Below are positions 52,367 to 61,304 of a stretch of DNA of 64,000 nt, in pieces. The position numbers were made by a program, and so were the translations under genes. Source of the DNA: Dichloromethanomonas sp964477085 (lineage in GTDB: Bacteria; Bacillota; Desulfitobacteriia; Desulfitobacteriales; Syntrophobotulaceae); the NCBI GenBank assembly GCA_964477085.1, contig CAYZDF010000006.1, forward strand, positions 1 to 64,000. Reading direction: 5' to 3'. Positions within the stretch are counted from its first letter, which is position 1, and each line of letters opens with the position of its first letter. The notes under the pieces were generated by a model. The model worked only from the letters and a program-made list of their open reading frames with translations, had not been told where the DNA came from and ran no database searches.

Positions 52367-53755
52367 ATGGCTTCAAAAGCACCACGTCATGAAATGCCCT
52401 GTCAGGACGCAATTGCCAGAGGCAAGAATTTTAGCGAAGTTGCCCTGGGTTATTCAGCAGAGATAGCAGTTGAAGAAGCAAAACGCTGTATTCAATGCAA
52501 AAAACCAAAGTGTGTTGAAGGCTGTCCTGTTAATGTAGATATCCCTCAGTTCGTCGGGAAAATTGCAGAAGGTGAATTCCTTGAGGCTGCTAAAATCTTA
52601 AAAACAAAAAATACACTACCGGCTATCTGCGGTCGTGTATGCCCCCAAGAATCACAATGCGAAGCAAAATGTGTTCTTGGTGTAAAAGGTGAATCTGTTG
52701 CAATCGGACGTCTGGAGCGTTTTGCAGCCGATTACGAAATGGCAAATGGAAACAGTAAATATGCAAAACCTGTCCCAAGTGGCAAGAAAGTTGCGATCAT
52801 CGGTGCCGGTCCTGCTGGCTTGACATGTGCAGCTGAGCTTGCTCGTGAAGGACATGCTGTGACTGTTTTCGAAGCGCTTCATGTTGCTGGTGGCGTTTTA
52901 ATGTACGGAATCCCTGAGTTCCGTCTTCCAAAAGCTATCGTGCAAAAGGAAATCAATGCTTTAAAAGAAATGGGTGTAGAAATCCTCGTTAATCAGGTTG
53001 TAGGAAAAGTTACATCTGTTCAGGAATTATTGGATGGTGGCTATGATGCCGTATTCCTGGGTACTGGAGCTGGATTACCTTACTTCATGAATATTCCTGG
53101 TGAGAACTTAAACGGCGTTTACTCCGCAAATGAATTCTTAACCAGATCCAACCTCATGAAAGCTTATGATTTCCCGAACAATGCTACACCGATTAAAGTT
53201 GGTGATCAAGTAGCTGTTCTCGGTGGTGGAAACGTGGCTATGGATGCAGCAAGAACAGCTCTCCGCCTCGGCGCTAAAGATGTATATATCGTCTACCGTC
53301 GTTCCATGAATGAGCTTCCTGCCCGTGTGGAAGAAGTTCATCATGCCGAAGAAGAGGGAATTCAATTCAAGATTCTGACCAATCCGGTTCAAATCAATGG
53401 TGACGAGAATGGTAATGTTAAGAGCATGACCTGTCTCAGATACGAACTTGGTGAACCTGATGCCAGTGGACGTCGTAAGCCTGTTCCGATTGAAGGTTCA
53501 GAATTTGAACTCCCGGTTCAGACTGTCGTCGTATCCATCGGTCAAGGTCCTAACCCATTGGTTACAACCACAACACCCGGACTGGAACTGAACAAGTGGG
53601 GAAATATTGTTGCAGATGAAACCACCATGGCAACATCAATCCCTGGTGTCTATGCAGGTGGAGACATCGTTACCGGTGCAGCAACTGTTATTCTTGCCAT
53701 GGGTGCTGGAAAAACAGCTGCAGCTTCCATTAACGAATATTTAAAGACAAAATAA
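52367..53755 (+). CDS. NADH-dependent reduced ferredoxin:NADP+ oxidoreductase, subunit B (NfnB / GltA-like)
   Basis: 462 residues from ATG 52367. N-terminal [4Fe-4S] ligands (RCIQCKKPKCVEGCP, ICGRVCPQESQC), then a GltD-like double nucleotide fold (VAIIGAGPAGLTCAAE and VAVLGGGNVAMDAARTA), and the late PGVYAGGDIVTGAATVILAM. It carries the bifurcating FAD and the NADP site. One base from NfnA, so the two are translated together. Confidence 0.9.
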   Translation: MASKAPRHEMPCQDAIARGKNFSEVALGYSAEIAVEEAKRCIQCKKPKCVEGCPVNVDIPQFVGKIAEGEFLEAAKILKTKNTLPAICGRVCPQESQCEAKCVLGVKGESVAIGRLERFAADYEMANGNSKYAKPVPSGKKVAIIGAGPAGLTCAAELAREGHAVTVFEALHVAGGVLMYGIPEFRLPKAIVQKEINALKEMGVEILVNQVVGKVTSVQELLDGGYDAVFLGTGAGLPYFMNIPGENLNGVYSANEFLTRSNLMKAYDFPNNATPIKVGDQVAVLGGGNVAMDAARTALRLGAKDVYIVYRRSMNELPARVEEVHHAEEEGIQFKILTNPVQINGDENGNVKSMTCLRYELGEPDASGRRKPVPIEGSEFELPVQTVVVSIGQGPNPLVTTTTPGLELNKWGNIVADETTMATSIPGVYAGGDIVTGAATVILAMGAGKTAAASINEYLKTK

Positions 53756-53844
53756 TAAAGAATAGCTCGATACAACAAGATAATCCACATAGATTTCAGA
53801 ATTGGCCATAATTTTGGCTATTTTACAAGTTTATTTAAGTAAAT

Positions 53845-53887
53845 AGGCTGCCATGTTATAGCATAATAATAATTGGCAGCCTTTTTA
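53845..53887 (+). terminator. terminator of nfnAB
   Basis: AGGCTGCCA (53845-53853) pairs with TGGCAGCCT (53874-53882), followed by TTTTATAAA. Confidence 0.9.
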
Positions 53888-53948
53888 TAAAGCAGTGGCC
53901 TGACCATCACATGAATAGACGTGAGATGAAAATACATAAGGTCATTGT

Positions 53949-53966
53949 ATGTAAAATAATTCACAA
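53949..53966 (+). promoter_or_regulatory. candidate Rex operator before the hydrogenase operon
   Basis: ATGTAAAATAATTCACAA matches the clostridial Rex consensus TTGTTAANNNNTTAACAA at 11 of its 14 fixed positions by eye, and it lies 33 bp before hydC. Rex senses the NADH/NAD+ ratio. No rex gene lies in the window. Confidence 0.45.
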
Positions 53967-53998
53967 AAAATATTCTATGAAATGGAGGGGAAGTAAAA

Positions 53999-54526
53999 AT
54001 GGGGGCCTGTATCTGCTCATGTCAGTCTGAAAACTTCAAAAAGTTAGAAAAGATTATTGAATCCCACAAGGGGAGACAGGGAGCTTTGATTCCTGTCATG
54101 CATGAAGCTCAGGATTTGTTTGGACATCTCCCTTACAGTGTCCAAGCAGCTATTGCTGAGGGTTTAGATGTACCTTTAGCTGATGTTTACGGCGTTGCAA
54201 CCTTCTATTCCAAATTTACACTTCATGCCAAAGGAACCTATCAGATCAATGTGTGCCTGGGAACAGCGTGTTATGTGAAAGGTGCGCAGTCTATTGTTGA
54301 TAAGGTATCGGAGATCTTGCATATCAAAGTGGGTGAAACAACTTCTGACGGCTTTTTCTCCCTGGAAGCAACACGTTGTATTGGTGCCTGCGGCCTGGCG
54401 CCTGTAATGACGATCAATGAAAAGGTCTATGGCGAACTGGATACTGACAAAGTAGAGAAAATCCTGCATGAATATTTAGAAATGGTCTGGAGGGATGATA
54501 AGCATGCTGACACTGAAGAAGCTTGA
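53999..54526 (+). CDS. NADH-dependent [FeFe] hydrogenase subunit C (NuoE-like, [2Fe-2S])
   Basis: 175 residues after GGAGGGGAAG. NuoE fold with the thioredoxin-like cluster: CLGTACYVKGA and RCIGACGLAP bracket the [2Fe-2S] ligands; YGVATFYSKFTL is typical. First gene of the hydCBA operon. Confidence 0.93.
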   Translation: MGACICSCQSENFKKLEKIIESHKGRQGALIPVMHEAQDLFGHLPYSVQAAIAEGLDVPLADVYGVATFYSKFTLHAKGTYQINVCLGTACYVKGAQSIVDKVSEILHIKVGETTSDGFFSLEATRCIGACGLAPVMTINEKVYGELDTDKVEKILHEYLEMVWRDDKHADTEEA

Positions 54527-56330
54527 TGAAATACGGGAACAGACTCTGGCGGCTGCCAACCTCGATCAAGACCGAAAGGGTACCAGAATCGTTGTTGGTA
54601 TGGCAACTTGCGGGCTTGCAGCAGGTGCACAACCTGTCTATGATCTTTTCAAGGAAGAGATCCTGAAAAGGGGCCTGGCTCGTGTTACCCTGGCCCAGAC
54701 CGGCTGTATAGGGACGTGCAGACTTGAACCTATTGTTGAAGTTTACGTACCGGGAAAAGAGAAAGTAACCTATGTTAAGGTTACGCCAGAAAAAGCAAAA
54801 CGGATTGTCGCCGATCATCTCGGTAATGATGAAGTTATTGAAGAATACACAGAACAAATCAGCTTTGAATGCCAGGAACGGATCGCCCTGCGTAATTGCG
54901 GGATTATTAACCCTGAATTACTTGATGAATACATCGCCATGGGTGGTTATGAGGCCTTGGCGAAAGTATTGCTGCAGATGACACCTAAGGATGTTATCGA
55001 GGAAATCAAACGTTCTGGTTTACGTGGCCGTGGAGGCGGAGGATTCCCGACAGGATTGAAATGGGAATTTGCATCCAAGAGTGAAGGTCAGAAGTATGTC
55101 TGCTGTAATGCGGATGAAGGAGACCCAGGTGCCTTCATGGATCGCAGCGTCCTGGAAGGTGACCCTCATTCTGTTATAGAAGCTATGGCCATAGCAGGCT
55201 ATGCTATTGGGTCTGATATGGGATATATCTATATCCGAGCCGAGTACCCCGTCGCAGTTAAACGGTTGGAAATTGCCATTAACCAGGCACGTCAGGCGGG
55301 TTTGCTGGGTGAAGATATTTTCGGCACCGGTTTTAACTTTGATCTGGAATTAAGACTGGGAGCAGGAGCTTTCGTATGTGGGGAAGAAACGGCTTTAATG
55401 ATCTCCATCGAAGGTAAACGTGGCGAACCCAGACCCAGACCTCCTTTCCCTGCGGTAAAAGGGCTTTGGGGCAAACCTACGATCCTTAATAATGTTGAAA
55501 CTTATGCCAATATTCCAGAGATCATGATCAGAGGTGCTGATTGGTTCGCTTCAATGGGTACGGAAAAGAGCAAGGGAACCAAGGTCTTTGCCTTAGGCGG
55601 AAAAATTAACAACACGGGTCTGATTGAGATCCCTATGGGAACACCGCTTCGCCAAGTCATCTATGAACTGGGCGGCGGAATTCCTAAAGGCAAGAAATTT
55701 AAAGCTGCTCAAACAGGTGGTCCATCGGGCGGTTGTATCCCAGCCTCTCATATTGATACACCGATTGAATACGATACCCTGATTGAGTTAGGATCTATGA
55801 TGGGTTCCGGGGGCTTAATTGTTATGGATGAAGATACCTGTATGGTTGACGTCGCTCGCTTTTTCTTGGAATTCACAGTCGAAGAGTCTTGCGGGAAATG
55901 TCCTCCATGCCGCATCGGGACTAAAAGGATGCTGGAAATTCTAGAAAGAATATGCAATAACGAAGGACGAGAAGATGACATCGAGATGCTTGAAAAGTTA
56001 GCTAAAACCATCAAGGCAGCATCACTTTGCGGTTTAGGCCAAACTGCCCCCAATCCTGTTTTGAGTACGCTGCGTTACTTCAGGGAAGAATATGATGCCC
56101 ATATCATTGATAAAAAATGCCCGGCAGGAGTGTGTACGGCCTTCCTCCAGTATGTTATCAATGAAGAGAAGTGTCGCAAGTGTGGACTTTGTGCTCGTAC
56201 TTGCCCAACCCGTGCGATCATTGGCAAACCGAAGCAACTTCATACCATCGATCATGAATTATGTATCAAGTGCGGCCAATGTATGAGCAAGTGTCCGGCT
56301 AAAGCCATTGAAAAGAAACAAAAACAGTGA
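54504..56330 (+). CDS. NADH-dependent [FeFe] hydrogenase subunit B (NuoF-like)
   Basis: 608 residues from ATG 54504 after GGAGGG; it overlaps the hydC end by 23 bp. N-terminal thioredoxin-like [2Fe-2S] domain (ATCGLAAG, TGCIGTCRLEP), NADH/FMN domain (GLRGRGGGGFPTGLKW, GAGAFVCGEETAL), SLBB and a [4Fe-4S] domain (ESCGKCPPCRIGTKRM), then a C-terminal 2x[4Fe-4S] ferredoxin (CRKCGLCARTCP, CIKCGQCMSKCP). This is the electron-bifurcating Hyd type that couples ferredoxin and NADH to H2. Confidence 0.95.
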   Translation: MLTLKKLDEIREQTLAAANLDQDRKGTRIVVGMATCGLAAGAQPVYDLFKEEILKRGLARVTLAQTGCIGTCRLEPIVEVYVPGKEKVTYVKVTPEKAKRIVADHLGNDEVIEEYTEQISFECQERIALRNCGIINPELLDEYIAMGGYEALAKVLLQMTPKDVIEEIKRSGLRGRGGGGFPTGLKWEFASKSEGQKYVCCNADEGDPGAFMDRSVLEGDPHSVIEAMAIAGYAIGSDMGYIYIRAEYPVAVKRLEIAINQARQAGLLGEDIFGTGFNFDLELRLGAGAFVCGEETALMISIEGKRGEPRPRPPFPAVKGLWGKPTILNNVETYANIPEIMIRGADWFASMGTEKSKGTKVFALGGKINNTGLIEIPMGTPLRQVIYELGGGIPKGKKFKAAQTGGPSGGCIPASHIDTPIEYDTLIELGSMMGSGGLIVMDEDTCMVDVARFFLEFTVEESCGKCPPCRIGTKRMLEILERICNNEGREDDIEMLEKLAKTIKAASLCGLGQTAPNPVLSTLRYFREEYDAHIIDKKCPAGVCTAFLQYVINEEKCRKCGLCARTCPTRAIIGKPKQLHTIDHELCIKCGQCMSKCPAKAIEKKQKQ

Positions 56331-56547
56331 CGGCCAAGGATGCGTGAAGCATGCTTCACGAATGCCACGGTGACACGGACGACGGCACGGAAGTGCCTAG
56401 TGCGATTGTGTCATGGATGATACAACAATCGACTGGCAAGGAGCGGCAAACAGCCCATGGTTTCACAAAATGGCGGGCACTTTAAAGCATGTCATTACGC
56501 GTGTTAATTGTATAAAAATTGGCTAGGACTGAGAGGAGGAAGAGTTA
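56331..56547 (+). promoter_or_regulatory. structured intercistronic region between hydB and hydA
   Basis: Three hairpins in a row: the perfect 18-bp palindrome CGTGAAGCATGCTTCACG (56343-56360), GGCAC-GGAA-GTGCC (56384-56397), and GATTGT...ACAATC from about 56404 to 56431. None is followed by a T-run, so they are not ordinary terminators. They may act in RNA processing or partial attenuation that sets the hydA to hydB ratio. Confidence 0.5.
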
Positions 56548-58293
56548 ATGAAAAAGGTTACTCTTACGATTGACGGCCGCAGTGTGACGGTACCGGAAGA
56601 TTATACTGTCCTGCAGGCCGCAAGAGAATTATGTATAAAAATTCCAACACTATGTTTTCTTAGAGATATTAATGAGATTGGCGCATGCCGAATGTGCCTG
56701 GTAGAGGTTAAAGGTGCCAGAGCATTACAGGCCTCTTGCGTTTTACCCGTTTCCGAAGGGATGGAGGTTAAAACCAACACCCCTCTCCTAAGGGAGACTC
56801 GTCAGACAATCCTGGAATTGATTCTTTCCAATCATCATCGCGAATGTACGACTTGTGTTCGCAGTCAGAACTGTGAGCTGCAGAATCTTGCCAGGGAAAT
56901 GGGTATCAGAGAGATCTGGTTTAACACAGAGCCTTTCGAAACAGCTGTGGATTCACTCTCACCCTCTATTGTCCGTGACCAAAGTAAATGTATTCTTTGC
57001 CGTCGCTGCGTGGCTGTCTGTCATGAAGTTCAGGGCGTTGGTGTCATTCAGGCCACCAATAGGGGTTTCCACACTACCATCGAGCCTGCGTTTGGGATGA
57101 GCTTAAATGAAGTATCCTGCATTAACTGTGGTCAGTGTATTCAAGCATGTCCTGTTGCTGCTCTGCGTGAGAAGGATGATACTGAGAGAGTATGGGAAGC
57201 TTTAGGCAATCCAGATCTGCATGTTGTCGTGCAGACGGCTCCAGCTGTACGTGTTGCTCTTGGAGAAGAATTTGGCATGGAACCAGGGACGATTGTGACT
57301 GGGAAACTGGCTAAAGCACTTCGGTTACTTGGTTTTGATAAGGTTTATGATACGGATTTTGCAGCAGATTTAACCATCATGGAAGAAGGGACAGAATTAA
57401 TCGGAAGGATCCAAAAAGACGGGAAACTCCCCTTGATTACTTCCTGCAGTCCTGGATGGGTTAAGTTCTTAGAATCCTATTATCCCGATTTCATTGACAA
57501 TCTCTCAACCTGTAAATCTCCTCAACAAATGATGGGTGCTGTAATTAAAACCTATTATGCCGAAAAAGCCCAAATCGATCCCTCGAAGATTTTCGTAGTT
57601 TCGGTCATGCCCTGTACAGCTAAAAAACATGAGTGTGGAAGACCGGAAATGAAGGCATCGGGTTATCAGGATGTGGATGTTGTCATTACGACCAGAGAAC
57701 TGGCGTTGATGATAAAGCAATCCAATATTAACTTTAAGAATCTAAAAAGCGAAGAGTTCGATAACCCACTCGGCGAAAGCACAGGTGCTGCCGTCATCTT
57801 TGGCGCTACTGGCGGGGTTACAGAAGCTGCTCTGCGGACAGTTGCTGAGGTTCTGACCGGTCAAGAAGCTGCTGATATCGAGTATAAAGCTGTACGAGGC
57901 ATAGAAGGCATCAAAGAAGCAAGTATCACGATAGGAAATTTGGAAGTTAAAGCCGCAGTAGCCCATGGTACTGGTAATGCTCGTATACTTTTAGATAAAA
58001 TCAGAGCTGGGGAAGCGAATTATCATTTTATTGAAATTATGGCCTGCCCAGGTGGCTGCGTAACAGGCGGCGGACAACCAATCCGTACATCAGAAGAAAA
58101 ATTATATAATGATTTCCGGGCCATCCGTGCCGAGGCAATTTATATAGCTGATCAACAACATCAAAACCGCAAGTCTCATCTTAATCCGGAAATCAAAAAA
58201 CTCTATGATGAATTCCTGGGATCACCTAATAGTCATAAAGCTCATGAGCTTTTGCATACTCACTACCAAAAACGGGATCTGTATTCTAAATAA
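56548..58293 (+). CDS. [FeFe] hydrogenase catalytic subunit A (NADH-dependent, group A)
   Basis: 581 residues after GAGGAGG. N-terminal [2Fe-2S] (ACRMCLVEVKG), a His-ligated [4Fe-4S] site (HHRECTTCVRSQNCELQ), two [4Fe-4S] sites (CILCRRCVAVC and CINCGQCIQACP), then the H-cluster domain: L1 TSCSPGWVKF near 298, L2 MPCTAKKHE near 354, L3 MACPGGCVTGGGQP near 500, and a small-subunit C-terminus. Reduces protons or oxidises H2 with HydB/HydC. Maturases HydE/F/G are not in the window. Confidence 0.96.
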   Translation: MKKVTLTIDGRSVTVPEDYTVLQAARELCIKIPTLCFLRDINEIGACRMCLVEVKGARALQASCVLPVSEGMEVKTNTPLLRETRQTILELILSNHHRECTTCVRSQNCELQNLAREMGIREIWFNTEPFETAVDSLSPSIVRDQSKCILCRRCVAVCHEVQGVGVIQATNRGFHTTIEPAFGMSLNEVSCINCGQCIQACPVAALREKDDTERVWEALGNPDLHVVVQTAPAVRVALGEEFGMEPGTIVTGKLAKALRLLGFDKVYDTDFAADLTIMEEGTELIGRIQKDGKLPLITSCSPGWVKFLESYYPDFIDNLSTCKSPQQMMGAVIKTYYAEKAQIDPSKIFVVSVMPCTAKKHECGRPEMKASGYQDVDVVITTRELALMIKQSNINFKNLKSEEFDNPLGESTGAAVIFGATGGVTEAALRTVAEVLTGQEAADIEYKAVRGIEGIKEASITIGNLEVKAAVAHGTGNARILLDKIRAGEANYHFIEIMACPGGCVTGGGQPIRTSEEKLYNDFRAIRAEAIYIADQQHQNRKSHLNPEIKKLYDEFLGSPNSHKAHELLHTHYQKRDLYSK

Positions 58294-58324
58294 TACATCC
58301 ATTCTTCGCGCTCAAATCGTTTTT

Positions 58325-58365
58325 AGCCTCCCATGTATTCAATTATATGGGGGGCTCTTTCTGTT
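58325..58365 (+). terminator. terminator of the hydCBA operon
   Basis: AGCCTCCCAT (58325-58334) pairs, with one T-G pair, with ATGGGGGGCT (58347-58356), followed by CTTTCTGTT. Confidence 0.8.
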
Positions 58366-58383
58366 CGTAGAATATTTTATTGT

Positions 58384-58412
58384 TTGACTTATTATTCATT
58401 AAAGAGTATATT
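58384..58412 (+). promoter_or_regulatory. sigma-A-type promoter of corA
   Basis: TTGACT (58384-58389), 17 nt, TATATT (58407-58412). Confidence 0.7.
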
Positions 58413-58418
58413 TTTTAT

Positions 58419-58634
58419 AGGTTGTCATCTATAGAACCAGTAAAAGGACGGTGAGAAAACTGGACGGGGACAGTTGTTACGGAAGTAATTATTTTTACGG
58501 AAGTACAAAAACAAACAAAATATTAAGCAGGAAAATGTCTTGTTTTCTCATAGACCAATACTTATTATGAGATGTTCTTGAGGCTGGAGTGAGATTCTGA
58601 GATGTTTTTCCTTGCGGAATTTGGGGGGGAAGCT
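58419..58634 (+). promoter_or_regulatory. long structured corA leader
   Basis: A ~215-nt leader. It contains CCAGT...ACTGG (~58438-58462), a direct repeat TTACGGAAGTA (58477-58487 and 58495-58505), and an inverted repeat TCTCATA (58546-58552) / TATGAGA (58566-58572). Not recognisable as M-box or another known Mg2+ switch. Confidence 0.4.
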
Positions 58635-59588
58635 GTGCTCAGAATCTACAAAAATGATGGTAGCACCTATCAGGAACTTGAAATTGAGAATCTAGCCCGC
58701 AATATGTGGATAAACCTTATCAACCCTACTGTGGATGAGTTATTGCTCATCGCAGAAAAAACCAATACACCTTTAGATTTACTTAAGGCTGCATTGGACG
58801 AGGAAGAAAGACCACGTATTGAAATCGATGATGATTATGCGCTTATTCTAATCAATATTCCGGTCATGTTAAGTGAAACAAGCTATGATACACTGCCTTT
58901 AGGTATTATTATTACACCTGAAAATATCATTACAGTCTGTCTGGAGAATAATCCGGTTGTTCTGGAATTTAATGAGTATAACCGTCGTTCGTTTAATACA
59001 GCCAAAAAAACCAGATTTCTTTTTCAGATTCTTTACAAATCCGCTACCTATTATCTGAGATACTTACGTCAGATCAGCAGACTGAGTGAGCAAATTGAAG
59101 TCCATCTGCGGAAGACCATGAAGAATAAAGAACTATTCGAATTGATGGATCTTCAACAAGGTCTGACCTACTTTACCTCGTCTTTAAGAGCTAATGGTAT
59201 TGTCATGGATCGCCTGCTGCGTATTCGCTCCAATAATCAATGCTGTCATCTAATTCAGATTTACGAAGAAGATGAAGATCTGTTGGAAGATGTCATTATC
59301 GAGAATAACCAGGCTGTTCAAATGGTTGAGATGTACAGTAGGATTTTATCAGGAATGGCCGAAACTTTTGCTTCGATTATCTCCAACAATCTGAACATGG
59401 TCATGAAATTCTTGACATCGATGACGATCATACTTGCTATACCGACCATGATCGCAAGCTTTTGGGGAATGAATGTTAACGTACCGTTCGGTGAAACAAA
59501 CCCCTATGGTTTTATCATTGTATCCGGTATTATTATTGCGATAACTGGAATAACAACTTACGTGCTCTTACGAAAGAATATCCTTTGA
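58635..59588 (+). CDS. corA: CorA family magnesium/divalent-cation channel
   Basis: 317 residues from GTG 58635 with GGGGGGGAA upstream; an ATG at 58602 has no such site. A cytoplasmic funnel with an acidic stretch DEEERPRIEIDDDYA, the long stalk helix (about 130-260), then two membrane helices with the selectivity motif FWGMNVNVPFGE (GMN). Magnesium uptake, possibly Co2+/Ni2+ as well. Confidence 0.95.
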   Translation: MLRIYKNDGSTYQELEIENLARNMWINLINPTVDELLLIAEKTNTPLDLLKAALDEEERPRIEIDDDYALILINIPVMLSETSYDTLPLGIIITPENIITVCLENNPVVLEFNEYNRRSFNTAKKTRFLFQILYKSATYYLRYLRQISRLSEQIEVHLRKTMKNKELFELMDLQQGLTYFTSSLRANGIVMDRLLRIRSNNQCCHLIQIYEEDEDLLEDVIIENNQAVQMVEMYSRILSGMAETFASIISNNLNMVMKFLTSMTIILAIPTMIASFWGMNVNVPFGETNPYGFIIVSGIIIAITGITTYVLLRKNIL

Positions 59589-59604
59589 AACGGTGTAATC
59601 CTTT

Positions 59605-59640
59605 AACCCTGTACCTTTTGTAAAGTACAGGGTTGTTTTA
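59605..59640 (+). terminator. terminator of corA
   Basis: AACCCTGTAC (59605-59614) pairs with GTACAGGGTT (59625-59634), followed by GTTTTATT. Confidence 0.9.
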
Positions 59641-59718
59641 TTAGCCCCCCATGCCCTTAAAGGCACCATCCAGAATGAAAATAGGGTTATATTCAGGGTA
59701 GAAAAGAGGTCAATATCC

Positions 59719-60945
59719 ATGTCCCAGAATATCTTAACAGTGTCAGAAATCAATAATGAGATTAGTCAAGCATTAAGCAGACATGGAAAACTATGGAATT
59801 GTTGGGTGACAGGAGAAATATCCAATTTCAAAGATCATATTCCATCAGGGCATTGGTATTTTACCCTTAAGGATGCCCAGTCAGGGATAAAAGCAGTTAT
59901 GTTCAAAACCAAAACGATGACAGCTGCGTTTAAGCCAACGAACGGCATGAAAGTCATTATCAGGGGGAGTGTGCGCCACTATGAGAAAGATGGAAGCGTG
60001 CAGCTTTATGCTGAGGAAATACACCCAAGTGGAGTGGGTGCACTCTATTTGGCTTTTGAACAACTGAAAAAAAGGTTAGCAGAAGAAGGATTATTCGCTC
60101 CAGAGAAAAAGAGGCCTATTCCCAAATACCCTTCTAAGATCGCCATCGTGACCAGTAAGACAGGAGCGGCACTACAGGATATCTTGAATATTGCCAGGAG
60201 ACGGAATCCCAGGATCTCCTTGATTATCGTTCCATCTGCTGTTCAAGGGGAAGCCGCTCCCAGAGAGATTATTGCAGCCATTCAAAAAGTTAATCGGTTT
60301 CAAGATATTGACTTGTTAATCGTGGGGCGCGGTGGAGGTTCCCTAGAAGAACTATGGGCTTTTAATACAGAGGAAGTTGCCAGAGCTATTGCAGCTTCAT
60401 CTATTCCTGTGATTTCAGCTGTAGGTCACGAAATCGACTATACTATCGCCGATTATGTGGCCGATCTGAGGGCTCCAACTCCATCTGCTGCAGCCGAGTT
60501 AGCCATTCCTGTTCTAGCTGAACTACAAGCTAGTGTTTTCTCTTATGAAGAGAAGTTAAACCTGAAGATGGTGGCTGTTCTGGAGAGGAAAAAACAGCGT
60601 GTGCACCAACTGATGACTGATCATACCTTGGCTAGACTAAATTGGAAATTAGAAAACGCCAGACAAGAGGTAGATCTTCTATCCATGCGGATGCAAGAGG
60701 GTATGACTGGATTTATAACGGATAAAAATGGTATACTTAAACTGCTAAGCGCAAAGCTGGATTTGCTTAGCCCTTTAAGTATTCTGGGACGAGGTTATAC
60801 CCTTGCATATACACCAAAGGGAGAAGTTTTGCATTCGGTCAAATCAGTAAAAACCGGTGATGATTTGTTGTTGAGGATGAAGGATGGACTGGTTGATTGT
60901 AAGGTTGAAGTAGTTCGAGAATCGCATAGCAAACCAGCTGATTAA
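59719..60945 (+). CDS. xseA: exodeoxyribonuclease VII large subunit
   Basis: 408 residues after AGAGG. OB-fold (LWNCWVTGEISNFKDH), central domain with SKIAIVTSKTGAALQDILN, DLLIVGRGGGSLEELWAFN and ISAVGHEIDYTIADYVAD. Single-strand exonuclease with XseB. Begins the xseA-xseB-ispA-dxs string. Confidence 0.97.
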   Translation: MSQNILTVSEINNEISQALSRHGKLWNCWVTGEISNFKDHIPSGHWYFTLKDAQSGIKAVMFKTKTMTAAFKPTNGMKVIIRGSVRHYEKDGSVQLYAEEIHPSGVGALYLAFEQLKKRLAEEGLFAPEKKRPIPKYPSKIAIVTSKTGAALQDILNIARRRNPRISLIIVPSAVQGEAAPREIIAAIQKVNRFQDIDLLIVGRGGGSLEELWAFNTEEVARAIAASSIPVISAVGHEIDYTIADYVADLRAPTPSAAAELAIPVLAELQASVFSYEEKLNLKMVAVLERKKQRVHQLMTDHTLARLNWKLENARQEVDLLSMRMQEGMTGFITDKNGILKLLSAKLDLLSPLSILGRGYTLAYTPKGEVLHSVKSVKTGDDLLLRMKDGLVDCKVEVVRESHSKPAD

Positions 60946-61035
60946 ATATTCGTACAGGATGATCTTGAACGCCAATGCTATGGAGAGTGACACAACTTTC
61001 TGTGTTTTTATAAACCTTTTGAGTGAGGAAATAGT

Positions 61036-61296
61036 ATGAATAAATTGGAAAATAAACAGAGTATTAGTTTTGAATCAGGCGTTCAGCGACTAGAGCAAAT
61101 AGTCGCCGAACTTGATCAGAATAATCTTTCCTTGGAACAAGCTTTGGATCTATTTAGAGAAGGTATAGAATTAGTTAAATATTGTAATAATCTCCTTGAT
61201 TCCGCAGAAGCTAAGGTAAAAGTACTGATTGAAGATAATAAAGATGAAATCATCATGGACAATACCATGGAAAATATCATAATCTTTGAGGATTGA
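61036..61296 (+). CDS. xseB: exodeoxyribonuclease VII small subunit
   Basis: 86 residues, two-helix protein: FESGVQRLEQIVAELDQN then LSLEQALDLFREGIELVKYC. The C-terminal ~20 residues are acidic. 9 bp before the ispA start. Confidence 0.95.
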   Translation: MNKLENKQSISFESGVQRLEQIVAELDQNNLSLEQALDLFREGIELVKYCNNLLDSAEAKVKVLIEDNKDEIIMDNTMENIIIFED

Positions 61297-61304
61297 TAAT
61301 CAAC

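Noticed and set aside
58419..58634. M-box (Mg2+) riboswitch before corA
   Set aside because: The M-box core is not recognisable; listed only as an unassigned leader.
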